Shown here piece by piece: positions 16,926-27,000 of a stretch of 64,000 bases of DNA (position 1 is the stretch's first letter; every line of letters begins with the position of its first letter). The DNA is from Legionella sp. GTDB lineage: Bacteria; Pseudomonadota; Gammaproteobacteria; Legionellales; Legionellaceae. The stretch is taken from the NCBI GenBank assembly GCA_031291095.1, contig JARLJR010000011.1:1-64000 (forward strand), read 5' to 3'. A program made the position numbers and the translations under genes. The notes under the pieces are model-generated. The model did not search any database. It had not been told where the DNA came from and worked only from the letters and a program-made list of their open reading frames with translations.

Positions 16926-17234
16926 TTATACATGTGCCATCTTTCCTTGCTGCATAACTGCGAGCTGAAAACCCAAAGCATGCAAGATCTCATTTGTATT
17001 GCGCAAATACGGATTACCAGCCTTTGAAATAGTTTTATATAGGCTTTCTCGCCCCTTCGTTGTTTTTTTGGATAATGAAGTCATTCCACCTTGAGCCTCA
17101 ACAACATTGCGCAATGCCTCAAGGAAACCATCAATATCGCCATCCTCAAGAGCTGCATTTAAATAACCAGCCGCCTCTTTTGGATCTTTTAATGACTCAA
17201 TTAAATAATCTTTATAATCAATAGACTTAGTCAT
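16926..17234 (-). CDS. higA: HigA-like antitoxin (HI1420 family)
   Basis: 102 residues with the pattern of the 'addiction module antidote' family: KDYLIESLKDPKEAAGYLNAALEDGD at the N-terminus, then a helix-turn-helix (MTSLSKKTTKGRESLYKTIS) and the typical ending ILHALGFQLAV. It should bind DNA and the toxin. It overlaps the toxin frame by 4 bases and lies downstream, the order seen in HI1419/HI1420 modules. It appears intact whereas the toxin frame carries a stop. Confidence 0.88.
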   Translation of the reverse strand: MTKSIDYKDYLIESLKDPKEAAGYLNAALEDGDIDGFLEALRNVVEAQGGMTSLSKKTTKGRESLYKTISKAGNPYLRNTNEILHALGFQLAVMQQGKMAHV

Positions 17235-17569
17235 GATTTATCACCTCGTACATAATCTGCTAAATACTCTTTAGCTAATTTTATATCTTTCTTTTGAATA
17301 GCTTTATCACCACCACACAGTAAAAGAATGATTTCCCCATCAACTTCACCAAAATAAACTCTATATCCTGAACCAAATTTGAATTTTAACTCACCTAAGC
17401 TGTCTCCAAGCATTTTATATTCACCTAGATTCCCCAAGCTGACCCGGGCAAATCTTGATTTAACACGATAACGAATTGAATCATCTAAACTCTCTAGCCA
17501 TTCAATAACAGGGCATTCCCCATTGTCCTATTGGTACAGCTTAATTGTTCTTTTTTTAATTTCCTTCAT
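17231..17569 (-). pseudogene. higB: HigB/RelE-family toxin (HI1419 type) with in-frame amber codon
   Basis: From ATG 17569 the frame encodes a full-length toxin of the RelE/ParE superfamily (MKEIKKRTIKLYQ, stop, then DNGECPVIEWLESLDDS through GYRVYFGEVDGEIILLLCGGDK). Codon 14 is TAG (17528-17530). Everything after it matches the family normally, so one nonsense change has inactivated the toxin unless it is suppressed. A TTG start at 17437 would yield only the last 68 residues. The antitoxin that follows looks intact. Loss of the toxin with retention of the antitoxin is a common decay path. Confidence 0.8.
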
Positions 17570-17577
17570 ACCTTACA

Positions 17578-17595
17578 TGTATCCTATAAGATACA
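17578..17595 (-). promoter_or_regulatory. Candidate operator/promoter of the higBA module
   Basis: TGTATC and GATACA form an inverted repeat around a TATA-like centre, 9 bases upstream of the toxin ATG. An operator overlapping the -10 region is usual for autoregulated toxin-antitoxin operons. Confidence 0.45.
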
Positions 17596-17752
17596 AAAAT
17601 GCAAATTTGAGTGATTTAACAATTCTCAAATGATGTAGCAAATTTGTAACAAACCATAGTTGAAATGTAGTAGATTCACGCAGTTTTAGGCAGGCTTTCA
17701 CTGACCCGTTACATCGCAAGTCACTGATTTAATTAACAATTAATATTTGAAA

Positions 17753-17807
17753 ACTTGGCTTCGAACCAAGGTATCGGGGGTTCGAGTCCCTCCGAGCGCG
17801 CCATTTA
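17753..17807 (+). repeat. attR: partial tRNA-Arg copy at the right end of the island
   Basis: A 55-base direct repeat of 11413-11467 with one mismatch. It comprises the anticodon stem-loop, T-arm, acceptor 3' strand and CCA of tRNA-Arg(TCG), with no 5' half, so it is not a functional tRNA. It closes a 6.3-kb island. An 18-base copy of a sequence near attL lies at 17631-17648, about 105 bases inside. Confidence 0.85.
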
Positions 17808-18141
17808 AAATCGGCTCTTTTCCATTTAAAAGGCATCTCTTTTCGCTTTCTTTTCTTCACTTAATCTTCATTTTGATCGTCAAATCGAAGGATTAGTCTA
17901 GACTAACTTGATTAAAATTCCCCCTTCTTTGGGGAGAGCCAAGTTTCATTAAATAGAGCTTTAACTCACAAAAAAAGTGTCTATTAAATTATAAAATACG
18001 TATACTAGTTCATTAAAATCCGTATGCAATTATATTGGTAGGTTGACGCGCTAAAAATCGCTTCAGGTTGTTATTGGACAAAGAATGGCTTGAAGCTAAG
18101 ACATAGTATGTCGAGTTCGCTACCCTTAAGGATAAGTCATT
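17808..18141. other. Gap between attR and the repeat-protein gene
   Basis: No gene is visible. A sequence at 17806-17842 is repeated at about 80% identity at 20038-20076, so the two copies flank the gene at 18142-20022. AAGGA near 18129 is the ribosome-binding site of that gene. Confidence 0.4.
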
Positions 18142-20022
18142 ATGAATCGTATTGCCCAATGCGTTATATTTAGCTTGGTATGGATTATTCCTCTTTTGGC
18201 TAAAGCGGCCAGCCCTGTCTTTTTAATCATACCGGTACAAAAAGCTCCACCAATTATTTATAGTGGACAAATAGTCAATGTGAGTTACCAAGTCACCAAT
18301 AATACCCCTTATCCACTTAATGGTAATGGTTTAATTAATTTGCCCCAAGGATTAGTTCAAACTGTAGCCCCCGGCACTTGCACCGCCCCCTTTAACCTAG
18401 CCCCAAGAACCAGCTGTTTATTGCAATTACAAATTAATGCTGACGTATTAACCAGTAATCTGATCGGCGGTCCCGTGGTGTGTAATACAGTGATTAATCC
18501 CATTTATTGCTCTAAACCTTCCGCAGGCAATGAGATAAATGTTATTAAAAGCCCCAATCCACCCCCAAAAAAATTAGCAATCTTAACTATATCACCAACT
18601 GTGCTTAATTTTATTACAGGGGGGCCTGCACAAGTTATAACTCTAAATAATACAAGCGATGTGACTGCTGAAAATTTGCAACTCGTTATTCCTGGCTATA
18701 GTTCAATAACACTTGATCTGGCTCATACCACTTGTGGCATGAGCTTGCCTGCAAACAGCTCCTGCCAATATAGTTTTTTACCAGGGAATCAGGTAGAAAT
18801 TAACACGCCAATTACAATTTCAGGATCTAATGTGACTAGCAGTATTACCCTGAACATTAATGTGGTGGATTTATTTTTGAATCTAGTCACGGTTGGTTAT
18901 TATTCCGTTGGCATTCAAAGTGTTCCTTTAAGTTATTTATCTTCAGATGGTGGTGTGTCCTGGTCTTTACCAACAACTCTTCCCCCAATCCTGGGTAGCA
19001 GTACTACTAACATGCTTTCCAGCGTTAATTGTAACAGCAGCGGAGTTAGATGTGTTGCCGTAGGTCAATATAATGATGGTAGTCGTTCTGCCCCTTTAAG
19101 CTATACATCGACCGATAGTGGAATGAGTTGGGCTTTATCGTCAACTCAGCCTGCTGCAGTGGGTACAGGTAATAATAATCTTCAAGATGTCACTTGCGAC
19201 AGCACTGGTGTTAAATGTGTTGCGGTTGGTTATGCTATTGTTGGTATAAATACCCCCCTAAGTTATACCTCGGTTGATGGGGGAGTAAACTGGATTTTGT
19301 CTACAACACTTCCACCAGCTCAAGGTGGGGTTGCTAGTTACGCTATAAGCGTTGCCTGCGATAATACGGGTATTAAATGTGCTGCAATAGGTTATTATAA
19401 TAATGGCACAAGGCTTATCCCCTCAAGTTATACATCAACTGATGGTGGAGCAAATTGGAGTGTGTCAGCAAATATGCCACCCCCTTCAAGTACTGGAAAT
19501 AACGTTATGACGGGTATTGCCTGTAGTACTACGGGTCTTAAATGTACTGCCATAGGTTATTCTATTGCGTCACCATATATCCCGTTAAGTTATACATCCA
19601 CCAATGGTGGAGTGAGCTGGTCATCATCAACGATTTTAAGGCCCACTCCAAGCAGCGGCCCCTTGGCTTTAAATAGTATTGCTTGCGACAATAACGGTCT
19701 TAAATGCGCAGCTGTTGGTTATTATCGTAATGGAGGCAATAATATCCCCCTCAGTTATTTCTCAACAGATGGTGGAGTCACTTGGACTCAATCAACAACG
19801 CTTCCCGCTAGCCAGAGTACAGGACCTAATACGCTTTTTAGTATTACATGTGATAAAGCAGGTTTTAAATGTGTTGCTGTAGGCTCTTATAATGATGGCA
19901 GCCGGCTTGCACCTTTAAGTTTTACATCGACAGATGTCGGGATAAACTGGGTGCTATCCACGACACTTCCTCCAGCCCAAGGCACGTCGAATAATTTTCT
20001 TAATGGCGTTAGTGGGGGTTAG
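18142..20022 (+). CDS. Secreted protein with seven Asp-box/BNR-like repeats
   Basis: 626 residues with a clear signal peptide (about 1-22). Two beta-rich Ig-like segments follow (about 25-130 and 145-245), each with Cys pairs and the pattern T-C-x-x-x-L-x-x-x-S-x-C-x-Y-S-F, which recurs in the exported protein at 30805-31563. From about 250 to the end there are seven repeats of 54-56 residues. Each contains CVAVGYYNDG-like and S-T-D-G-G-V-S-W Asp-box motifs, as in sialidase-type beta-propellers. Seven blades suggest one closed propeller. The function is unknown; surface binding or glycan interaction is plausible. The TGA/TAG end is clean, with no anchor motif. Confidence 0.7.
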   Translation: MNRIAQCVIFSLVWIIPLLAKAASPVFLIIPVQKAPPIIYSGQIVNVSYQVTNNTPYPLNGNGLINLPQGLVQTVAPGTCTAPFNLAPRTSCLLQLQINADVLTSNLIGGPVVCNTVINPIYCSKPSAGNEINVIKSPNPPPKKLAILTISPTVLNFITGGPAQVITLNNTSDVTAENLQLVIPGYSSITLDLAHTTCGMSLPANSSCQYSFLPGNQVEINTPITISGSNVTSSITLNINVVDLFLNLVTVGYYSVGIQSVPLSYLSSDGGVSWSLPTTLPPILGSSTTNMLSSVNCNSSGVRCVAVGQYNDGSRSAPLSYTSTDSGMSWALSSTQPAAVGTGNNNLQDVTCDSTGVKCVAVGYAIVGINTPLSYTSVDGGVNWILSTTLPPAQGGVASYAISVACDNTGIKCAAIGYYNNGTRLIPSSYTSTDGGANWSVSANMPPPSSTGNNVMTGIACSTTGLKCTAIGYSIASPYIPLSYTSTNGGVSWSSSTILRPTPSSGPLALNSIACDNNGLKCAAVGYYRNGGNNIPLSYFSTDGGVTWTQSTTLPASQSTGPNTLFSITCDKAGFKCVAVGSYNDGSRLAPLSFTSTDVGINWVLSTTLPPAQGTSNNFLNGVSGG

Positions 20023-20179
20023 CCCGTTCTTGTGTCTTAAAAACCGATCTTTCCCATTTAAGAGGGCATTTCAATTGATGTACAGCCATTAAATTAATAC
20101 CACGGGGTCATCTATCCGATCATACTAGTCCATAAGTACTAAATACATCGAAGTCAGGCCACGTGGCGTTATATGATAA

Positions 20180-20410
20180 TTATCGACAATGTCTGTGACC
20201 GTTTACATTCCTACAGTTTTTATTGTTGTTAATTACTGCAGCTTTCGCAGCTGTATGATTTCTTACGCACTCACCGTTTACACTTTTCAATCCAGGTCCA
20301 CAACCTTCTCTTGCATTAGCGACGGGTATATAGCTTACTGCAAAAAATAACAGACCTAACATAACAAGAACACGTAACAATCCTGAAAAGCACATTGAAT
20401 ATGTATTCAT
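20180..20410 (-). CDS. Small exported cysteine-rich protein (GCG-CRPN-like motif)
   Basis: 76 residues. The signal peptide (about 1-33) ends VANA. The mature part is 43 residues with the motif REGCGPGLKSVNGECVRN, resembling the GCG-CRPN motif of small secreted proteins, and a basic C-terminal end with CRNVNGHRHC. Four cysteines could form two disulfides in the periplasm. ATCCTCC/GGAGGAT lies in front of the start. No partner is visible. Confidence 0.6.
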   Translation of the reverse strand: MNTYSMCFSGLLRVLVMLGLLFFAVSYIPVANAREGCGPGLKSVNGECVRNHTAAKAAVINNNKNCRNVNGHRHCR

Positions 20411-20753
20411 GGTATCCTCCTTGGATATTTTTTATTCATACACAATTAAGTATAGTGTTTTATTTTTAATTTGTACTTCCCTCGATTAACAAGGATTATT
20501 TAGATAATTTAATGAAAATAGTATGCAAATAATGTAAATCGCGCGTGGAACCTGCACTAAAGGAGACGTTCCCCGCAACTCGAAGAATCTTTTATTATAG
20601 TGTTTTCACCATGAATTTTTCACTATTAATTTTTAAAGTAAAACTTCATCGACTTATTTTGGTCCTGATGGGAAAATAAAGAAAAATGACCTTTTATTGA
20701 ACAGTTTTTACTATAATTTTAGTATAGGGAAGTAAACGATAAAGGAACTTATC
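20411..20753. other. Divergent intergenic region
   Basis: AT-rich and with no open frame or RNA gene that I can support. It must hold the divergent promoters of the small exported protein and the FecR-domain protein. AAAGGAA precedes the latter's ATG. Confidence 0.4.
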
Positions 20754-22814
20754 ATGAACATGATGAAGAAAACCCACATAGTATTTTATTTATTTGCTTC
20801 CATTATTTTATTTAATACAGCATTCGCAGATCCTTCGACAGGTGTAGCCAGATTAAATTTAGTTACTGGTAGTGTTAGTTTGCTACCTGCAGGAGAAGAG
20901 CAATGGGTTGATGCTTCACTTAATAGACCTTTAGTTGTAGGTGATAGTCTATGGACAGATACATCCGCAAAAGCAGCGCTGGAATTTAATAACAAAACGG
21001 CGATTTGGCTTAATAGTTCGACCAGTTTAAAAATAGCAAATCTTACAGAAAATCTAGGACAATTTCAGCTCGCAGAAGGCACCTTGGTTTTAATTGCAAA
21101 CGAAATAAAATCTGGCCAAACTTATGAAATAGATACACCCAATATCGCATTAATTATAAATAAACCAGGATATTACAGAATTGATGTCAAAAACGAAGAA
21201 AACACTTCTTCAACTGTAGTCAGTATCAAAATAGGCTTAGCTGAAGTATATGGGCAAAATACATCTACTCCCTTGGAAATAAAAGAAGGGACTACTTGTC
21301 ATTACACAGGTATTGACCTTCAAAACCCTGAATGTACCAAATTAAAATCCTTAGATGAGTTTGATAATCTGGTATTAAAACAAGAACAGCACTCTTTAGA
21401 AGCGAAAAACACTTCTAATTATGTTTCGCCCAGTGTTTTAGGCTATCAGGAGCTTGAATCCTCTGGTAGCTGGCAGACTGATGAGAACTATGGAAATATC
21501 TGGATACCAGAGAACGTTAACTCAGATTGGGCTCCTTATAGTGATGGACAATGGATTTGGTTGAATCAGTGGGGATGGACTTGGGTTGATAATCAACCAT
21601 GGGGATTTGCACCGTTCCATTATGGCCGATGGGCTTTTATCGAGGATCGTTGGGCTTGGGCTCCTGGTCCTGTAGATGTTGAAGCTCTTTATGCACCAGC
21701 CTTAGTAGTTTTTGTCGAAACAGACAGTGACAATATATCCTGGTTTCCCTTGGGACCTGGTGAAATCTATACTCCTGCATATGCAGTGAGCGCCACTTAT
21801 TTTAATAAATTAAATGTTAGTAATACTTATTTTCATAATATTGATGTTAATAACTGGTATCAAAAAAATAATTCTCAATTTGACTATAAAAATAAGCACA
21901 TTAAGAATGCGATTACTAGCGTTAATAAAACTACTTTTATAAATGCACAACCAGTTAATAAAGCAACTATTAAACTTACCCAGCCCGGGTTACTTAAAGC
22001 ACACTCACTTTCTCATGCGCCAATAGCGCCGATAAATCAAAGCATATTGGGAGGAACTCTTACAAAAGGAGTGAAGCCTCCAGAAAAGGTAATCAATCAG
22101 CACACCATTATTAAAAATCAGCCTTCTGCTCCGCCTGCCTCATTTACCAAAGTGAAAGATGAGCTAACAAACAACCCAGGTGTACCATTAAATGGTCAAA
22201 AACAAACAACTCCATTGCCAACAACAAAGAATCCACAACCTTTTAATAAACCGGTCAAGGAAAATCAACAAATTCAAAGTCCTACCCTGCATCCAACTCC
22301 TATGCAGATTCCTCAACAACAGAAATTAAGACCATTAAAACCACAACAAACTCCTGCACAACCTGTAATTAGGCATAAGAACATTCAGAAAGCTCCTGCG
22401 CAACCTGTGATCAGGCATGAGAACATTCAGAAAGCTCCTGCGCAACCTGTAATTAGGCATGAGAACATTCAGAAAACTCCTGCGCAACCTGTGATCAGGC
22501 ATGAGAACATTCAGAAAGCTCCTGCGCAACCTGTGATCAGGCATGAGAACATTCAGAAAGCTCCTGCGCAACCTGTGATTAGGCATGAGAACATTCAGCA
22601 AGCTCCTGCGCAACCTGTGATTAGGCATGAGAACATTCAGCAAGCTCCTGTGCAACCTGTGATTAGACATGAGAACATTCAGAAAGCTCCTGTGCAACCT
22701 GTGATTAGACATGAGAACATTCAGCAAGCTCCTGTGCAACCTGTGATTAGGCATGAGAACATTCAGCAAGCTCCTGTGCAACCTGTGATTAGGCATGAGA
22801 ACATTCAGCATTAA
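20754..22814 (+). CDS. Exported FecR-domain/DUF6600 protein with 14-residue C-terminal repeats
   Basis: 686 residues. A signal peptide (about 1-26, ending TAFA) is followed by a FecR-like domain (about 30-165: GSVSLLPAGEEQWVDASLNRPLVVGDSLWTD-type pattern). Next comes a Trp-rich DUF6600-type region (about 235-310) with WAPYSDGQWIW, NQWGWTWVDNQPWGFAPFHYGRW and RWAWAPGP motifs. A Pro/Gln-rich linker leads to eleven tandem repeats of (A/T)P(A/V)QPVIRHENIQ(K/Q) that fill residues 533-686. The protein is probably periplasmic or surface-exposed; the role is unknown. The repeat units are nearly identical at DNA level, so copy number may vary between strains. Confidence 0.75.
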   Translation: MNMMKKTHIVFYLFASIILFNTAFADPSTGVARLNLVTGSVSLLPAGEEQWVDASLNRPLVVGDSLWTDTSAKAALEFNNKTAIWLNSSTSLKIANLTENLGQFQLAEGTLVLIANEIKSGQTYEIDTPNIALIINKPGYYRIDVKNEENTSSTVVSIKIGLAEVYGQNTSTPLEIKEGTTCHYTGIDLQNPECTKLKSLDEFDNLVLKQEQHSLEAKNTSNYVSPSVLGYQELESSGSWQTDENYGNIWIPENVNSDWAPYSDGQWIWLNQWGWTWVDNQPWGFAPFHYGRWAFIEDRWAWAPGPVDVEALYAPALVVFVETDSDNISWFPLGPGEIYTPAYAVSATYFNKLNVSNTYFHNIDVNNWYQKNNSQFDYKNKHIKNAITSVNKTTFINAQPVNKATIKLTQPGLLKAHSLSHAPIAPINQSILGGTLTKGVKPPEKVINQHTIIKNQPSAPPASFTKVKDELTNNPGVPLNGQKQTTPLPTTKNPQPFNKPVKENQQIQSPTLHPTPMQIPQQQKLRPLKPQQTPAQPVIRHKNIQKAPAQPVIRHENIQKAPAQPVIRHENIQKTPAQPVIRHENIQKAPAQPVIRHENIQKAPAQPVIRHENIQQAPAQPVIRHENIQQAPVQPVIRHENIQKAPVQPVIRHENIQQAPVQPVIRHENIQQAPVQPVIRHENIQH
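22350..22811 (+). repeat. Eleven tandem 42-bp repeats
   Basis: Eleven in-frame 42-bp units encode the 14-residue repeat of the FecR-domain protein. Differences are mostly single bases. The last four units share a V for A change and the first has K for E, which suggests recent amplification from one end. Confidence 0.9.
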
Positions 22815-22847
22815 GAATTATTCTGAATTTAATAAGGATATTAGATC

Positions 22848-23216
22848 ATGGCTACAATGGAATTAAAAAATTTTACCTTGGCAGATGAAACGAGAGAGTT
22901 GCCCAAAACTAAAATTGAAGTCCTCAATTTTGGTGATACGACAATCATGCGTGCTATTTTCCAACCTGGTTGGAAATGGTCTGAATGTGTCAAACCAACA
23001 GCGGGGACTAAAAGTTGTGAAGTTCCACATATCAATTATATTGTTTCTGGGAAAATGGCAGTAGCAATGGATGATGGCGTGCAAAAGGAAATGAGCCAAG
23101 GAGACGTAGCTGTTATTCCACCAGGCCATGATGCATGGGTTATAGGTAATAAGCCTTGTGTTGTAATCGATTTTAGCGCCGGTAAAATTTATGGAAAAAA
23201 TAATTTGGTTATATAA
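22848..23216 (+). CDS. Cupin-domain protein
   Basis: 122 residues forming one cupin barrel. Motif 1 is around CEVPHINYIVSGKMAVAMDDG (split metal-binding His and Gly) and motif 2 around GDVAVIPPGHDAWVIGN. Such stand-alone cupins bind small ligands or metals; the substrate here is unknown. AAGGA lies about 10 bases before ATG 22848. It lies 33 bases after the FecR-domain gene and could be co-transcribed with it. Confidence 0.8.
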   Translation: MATMELKNFTLADETRELPKTKIEVLNFGDTTIMRAIFQPGWKWSECVKPTAGTKSCEVPHINYIVSGKMAVAMDDGVQKEMSQGDVAVIPPGHDAWVIGNKPCVVIDFSAGKIYGKNNLVI

Positions 23217-23422
23217 AGAGACCTCCATACTTTCACTCAAGAATATTTTTTTCAAAAAAACAAAAGTTGATATTTTAATAAATAACCAGCTGATTTAAAA
23301 TGGAGCATCCTTTATAAAGTTCATCCAAGGTTCTGGAAGTGTACTAACTCATTCAATGAATGCCTTAGCTTTACTTACATCCTGTAACTCAAATTAATAA
23401 ATTAAATGGAGCGCCTAAATAA

Positions 23423-23790
23423 ATGTTCAGAGAACTCATCCTGCAAACACGCCGTACATTACAACAACACCATATTAATATTGAGCAAGAATGGATTAAC
23501 GTTCAGGACTTTGCATCAGCTCAATTATACAAAGCTTACTTTGACAACAATTACAACCGTTTTGGACTTTCGAAGATCCGCAATATATTGCACGATGTCG
23601 TTTATATTCAACGATAGGAAATGAAAAGGTATTTATAACGATTGAAGACATAAGCAATGCGTTTACACAAACCTGCGATCAAACCGATCTAATAACAACA
23701 ACCGAAACAGAGTTTTTATCGATATTTCAAAGTACTTTACAGAGCAAATACCAAGCTCAAACGCCAACGCCCCCTCTGTTTGCTTTTTAA
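23423..23790 (+). pseudogene. Frameshifted small gene, unknown family
   Basis: The first 49 or so codons (MFRELILQTRRTLQQHH to NNYNRFG) run in one frame. Near 23563-23570 the coding pattern moves to another frame, which continues FEDPQYIARCRLYSTIGNEK to a TAA at 23788-23790. Joined, they give about 122 residues of ordinary composition. The first frame alone stops at 23617. I do not recognise the family. The reading is based on codon-like composition in both halves, so a frameshift or decay is an inference. Confidence 0.45.
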
Positions 23791-24014
23791 CGATCTCAGC
23801 GACTATCAGGACATTAGAAAAATATTTTTGACTTATTTGAACAATATTATCACACTTAATACAAAAGTAAGTTTGCTGTTGTAATTGTGGTGTTACTCCA
23901 GTCAAATTTTTTCTCCTACCTACGCCTCTGTTTTTTCCTACTTTTTAATGTAAACCCAAGAGATAAAGAGTCTTACTATAATAAACAATATCAGTGGAAA
24001 AAGGACACGAAGAA

Positions 24015-27000
24015 ATGGCTCTTGGTATCAACGAATTCTATCAATATGTCTTCGGCACATTCTCTCAAATTGAAATAAACGCCCAAGCACCTGAGAATAA
24101 GAGAAAAGAGCTATTAGCAAAGAAAAAAACAGCCATCCAAAATAAATTCACATCGATTACAGAAAATACCGCCCTCTCTCTCCAATTTCGGGGCTTGTTG
24201 CGTGAATTAAATAATGAGGAACTAGAGGAGCTTCTCTATGGTAATCATACGGATCAGATAGAACCAACGCCCTTTCCCAAAGATGAAATAATTCTGGAAC
24301 GTTTTGAGTCACTGGATCAGCACTACGCCTATTTTACACAGGATAAAACAGCAAAAGATCGTTTTATCACATTTTTTAAAGCCTGTAAGCTGATGGCAGA
24401 TTTTGATGAAATGAATAATACAGAGCATGATAACTTAGCCTATGAACATGCCTATAAAATATTAGTATTAACAGGTTCAAAAAATATATTGGACGTGGAA
24501 AAATTCCTCGAAAAATATAGCGATCGCTTTAAAGATGGAAAACCAATTCATGATATGTTACTACGGGCAATTCCCAAAAACGATCCCCCTATCCATTTAG
24601 CTGACTGGCAAAAACTTATTAAAGCAGCGGGTTTCAAAGCAATTACACTGTTCCAACGAGCTCCTGATATTGAAAAAGCTCTAGATCACAATGAGCCCCA
24701 TGCGCCCAAAACCATTTCAGAAGCCGCAGTTGCGGCCTCCAGTTTAAGTTATAAACGCGCCAAAGAAAATCTAGAACTTGCGACACTTTGCGAACGATAT
24801 AATGTGGATGAACTCTCTTTCAATAAATGTCTGGATATTAAACCTAAAACCACTGATCAATTACCCGATGTTTCCATTGATGGCAGTCTTGTAGGACATC
24901 CAGGCTATCACTTAGTCAAGCTACCTGTTAACGACCCAAGAGCATTCATTTTGGGGCACATAACGAACTGCTGTCAATCAATTGGTGGGCACTCAGAACA
25001 GTGTGTTATTGATGGCATCACGCGAGCACACAATGGATTTTATGTTTTATTAGAAGGAAAGCCAAACGACAATGCGCCCCCTCTCATTAATGGAGCAATT
25101 AATTATGAGCATTACGCCCTTGTCGGACAGGGTTATGCGTGGTTAAGCCAAAAGGACAATTTAACCTTTGACTCATGGGAGAATTTAACCCCAAGTGTGG
25201 GTGATAAGGTCATTGTTCCTATATTACAACAATTTGGAGAGCGCGTAACTCAGCAAGAGCATTCAAGAATATTACGTGTTACGATTGGAACCGGTGGAAA
25301 AACACCGGACAGCTATTCAGATACTCTTCCCTTATCAGAAACAATGGCAGAAGGTTATGCCTATGGCGATGCAACGCAGCAAGCGTTGGTTTATCTGAAT
25401 CAAAGCAAAATAAACACACTCCAATCAGCGTTACAACAAAGGCAAGGAAAAAGCCGGTCTGTTGGAGAAATAACCTCTCTCCAACAATTAGAACAACTAG
25501 AACATTTATTTATCGATGAAAAAAATATTCAGAACTATAAAAATGCATTAGGTGAACATTATGAAAATTTTTTAATGCATTGTTTAAAAAACGCTTCATT
25601 TTTATGGATTGCTTCCATACTTGATAAACAGCAATTATTAAACAAGGACCTTTGCCACACATTAATTAATGAGGAACAACATGCCGACGGTATCGCTGAC
25701 ACCTTAAGCACCTTATATAACACAAACCTATCGCTGGTGCATGATGAAAATTTTAAACTGTTAACCAACCAAGCGCAAAATGCCAAGTATATCGCCATGG
25801 CTTTAAACGCCTTATATAAGGCAAGCACATCGCTGGTGAACGATGAAAATTTCAAACTGTTAACCAATCAAGCGCAAAATGCCGAATCTATATCCAAGGC
25901 CTTAAACACCCTATATAAGGCAAACCCATCCCTGGTGAACGATGAGAATTTCAAACTTTTAATAAATCAAGCGCAGAATGCCGAACCTATAGCCATGGCT
26001 TTAGACACCTTATATAAAGCAAACCCATCGTTGGTAAATGATGAAATAGTTAAATTCTTAATCCACCGAACACAAAATACCATAAGACTCGCCGAGGCTT
26101 TAAAAACATTATATAAAACAAGTCCGTCTCTGTTGAATGATGCAAATATCGCCTTATTGGACAAAAATGCACAAGATGCCATGGAGATCGCCGAGACCTT
26201 AACCATATTATATAAAGTAAATCCAACACTGGTGAATAACGCAAATCGTAGCCTTTTGGATAAGCATGCAGAAAATGCTGCAGAAATAGCCCAGGCCTTA
26301 GACGAATTATATATAACCAATCCCTCACTGGTGAGTGATGAAAATTTTAAATGCTTAACTAAACAAGCGCAGAATGCCGGGGGGGTTACTCGTGGGTTAA
26401 TCAAATTATATAAAACAAATCCATCGCTGGCGAATGATGAAAACTGTAGCATCTTGGACAAAAATGCAAACCATGCCCAGGGGATCGCTGAGGTCTTAAT
26501 CCTATTATATAAAGCAGACCCAACACTAGTGAATGATGCAAACCGTACCCTTTTGGATAAGCATGTACAAAATGTCAGGGAGATCTCCCAGGCCTTAAGC
26601 GAATTATATATAACAAATCCATCGCTGCTGAATGATGAAAATTTTAAACTCTTAACTAATCAAGCGCAGAATGCAAGGAGGATCGCCCATGCCTTATGCA
26701 GATTATATATATATAATCCATTGCTGCTGAATGATGAAAACCGTTCCCTCTTGAGCAGGCATACAGAAGATGCCGAGGAACTCGCTAAGGCTTTAACCAC
26801 TTTATATACAACCAATCCATCGCTAGTGGATGATGAAAACCGGACCCTCTTGGGCAGACATACAGTATACTCCGAGGAACTCGCTAAAGCCTTAACCACT
26901 TTATATACAACTAATCCATCGCTAGTGGATGATGAAAACCGGACGCTCTTGAGCAAGTATGCAGAAGATGCCGAGGAGCTTGCTGAGGCCTTAACCACTT

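Noticed and set aside
17753-17807. A second functional tRNA-Arg
   Set aside because: Only the 3' half is present; the acceptor 5' strand and D-arm are missing, so it is an att copy.
22335-22811. Long minus-strand open frame of 158 codons opposite the 42-bp repeats
   Set aside because: It is the mirror of the plus-strand tandem repeats. A repeat whose length is a multiple of three keeps all frames open, and the product has no start signal or family features.
22350-22811. CRISPR array
   Set aside because: The 42-bp units are contiguous, without unique spacers, and translate as a regular protein repeat.
23663-23905. 80-codon minus-strand open frame
   Set aside because: The plus strand of the same stretch reads as the second half of the frameshifted small gene, which has the better codon pattern.
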